A DNA stretch of 64,000 nucleotides. Source: Arenicola marina (Eukaryota > Annelida > Polychaeta > Arenicolidae). This document shows positions 63,896 to 64,000 of this stretch, one piece after another. The notes below the pieces were generated by a model, which had not been told where the DNA came from, made no database searches, and saw only the letters and a list, made by a program, of their open reading frames with translations. The DNA is taken from assembly GCA_964019135.1 (NCBI GenBank), contig OZ025263.1:28085639-28149638 (forward strand). Direction: 5' to 3'. Both the position numbers and the translations under genes were made by a program. How positions within the stretch are numbered: the stretch's first letter is position 1; the number at the start of each line of letters is the position of its first letter.

Positions 63896-64000
63896 GTTGC
63901 AACGACTTGCCCGCGAGCGCCTGAGCCCGCACAGTTTTTTTCACACATCCGACTTGGCAGAAATAATGTGTTAATGACTTGTTACAATGACGCCATAGTT

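Overview
The window is animal (invertebrate) nuclear DNA. It has spliced genes with phase-1 introns, LINEs, tRNA-derived SINEs, a Gypsy LTR element and many minisatellites, and nothing bacterial. SUEL/rhamnose-binding-lectin-type domains and LINE lineages of this kind suit a marine invertebrate, perhaps a mollusc or other lophotrochozoan. That placement is inference; the sequence names no species.

Positions 1-19,600 are a transposon graveyard. A 5'-truncated plus-strand LINE (1-3516) sits in a broken L1/Tx1-like minus-strand LINE (3517-5130). A 3237-bp segment is tandemly duplicated almost perfectly (4626-7862 and 7863-11095). Each copy carries a piece of the L1-like LINE, a G-rich block, ~180-bp AT-rich repeats, remnants of an 'ADTR...CxC' transposon-type gene, and one LTR. 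A whole-looking, young Gypsy element lies on the minus strand (10380-18874). Just right of it (18960-19530) the ~180-bp repeats return in inverted orientation, suggesting that Gypsy landed inside an older DNA transposon.

Positions 19,900-61,600 hold the main content: a tandem cluster of at least five genes plus relics for a lectin-like cell-surface receptor family that I do not recognise as described. Each gene has the same five-exon plan: signal-peptide exon; one SUEL-like lectin exon (phase 1-1); a Pro/Ser/Thr-rich stalk exon (phase 1-1); a transmembrane exon; and a cytoplasmic exon carrying tyrosine motifs YETL, YSEL, YMNM (YINM in one copy) and YVNM. YMNM is the CD28/IRS-type PI3K/Grb2 docking motif. 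Gene 4 (44665-48290) reads intact. Gene 2 (29708-33753) reads intact if a nearby in-frame acceptor is used. Gene 1 (20318-24627) is open but has a frame-shifted tail end. Genes 3 and 5 are pseudogenes, and only the first exon of gene 6 is seen. Genes 1+2 and 3+4 are a ~15-kb two-gene duplication. Every intron 1 carries the same order of parts: a 22-24-bp repeat, a conserved block with ETS/AP-1-like sites, a 19-bp CCAAT repeat, then a 31-bp repeat abutting the lectin exon. Genes 2 and 4 differ strongly and almost only at amino-acid-changing sites in the lectin exon, as expected for a recognition receptor under diversifying selection.

Positions 61,600-64,000 are non-coding satellite: an ACTATAG-rich tract, 36-bp and 32-bp arrays, and a 51/53-bp array to near the window end. 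No RNA gene, CRISPR array or operon was found.
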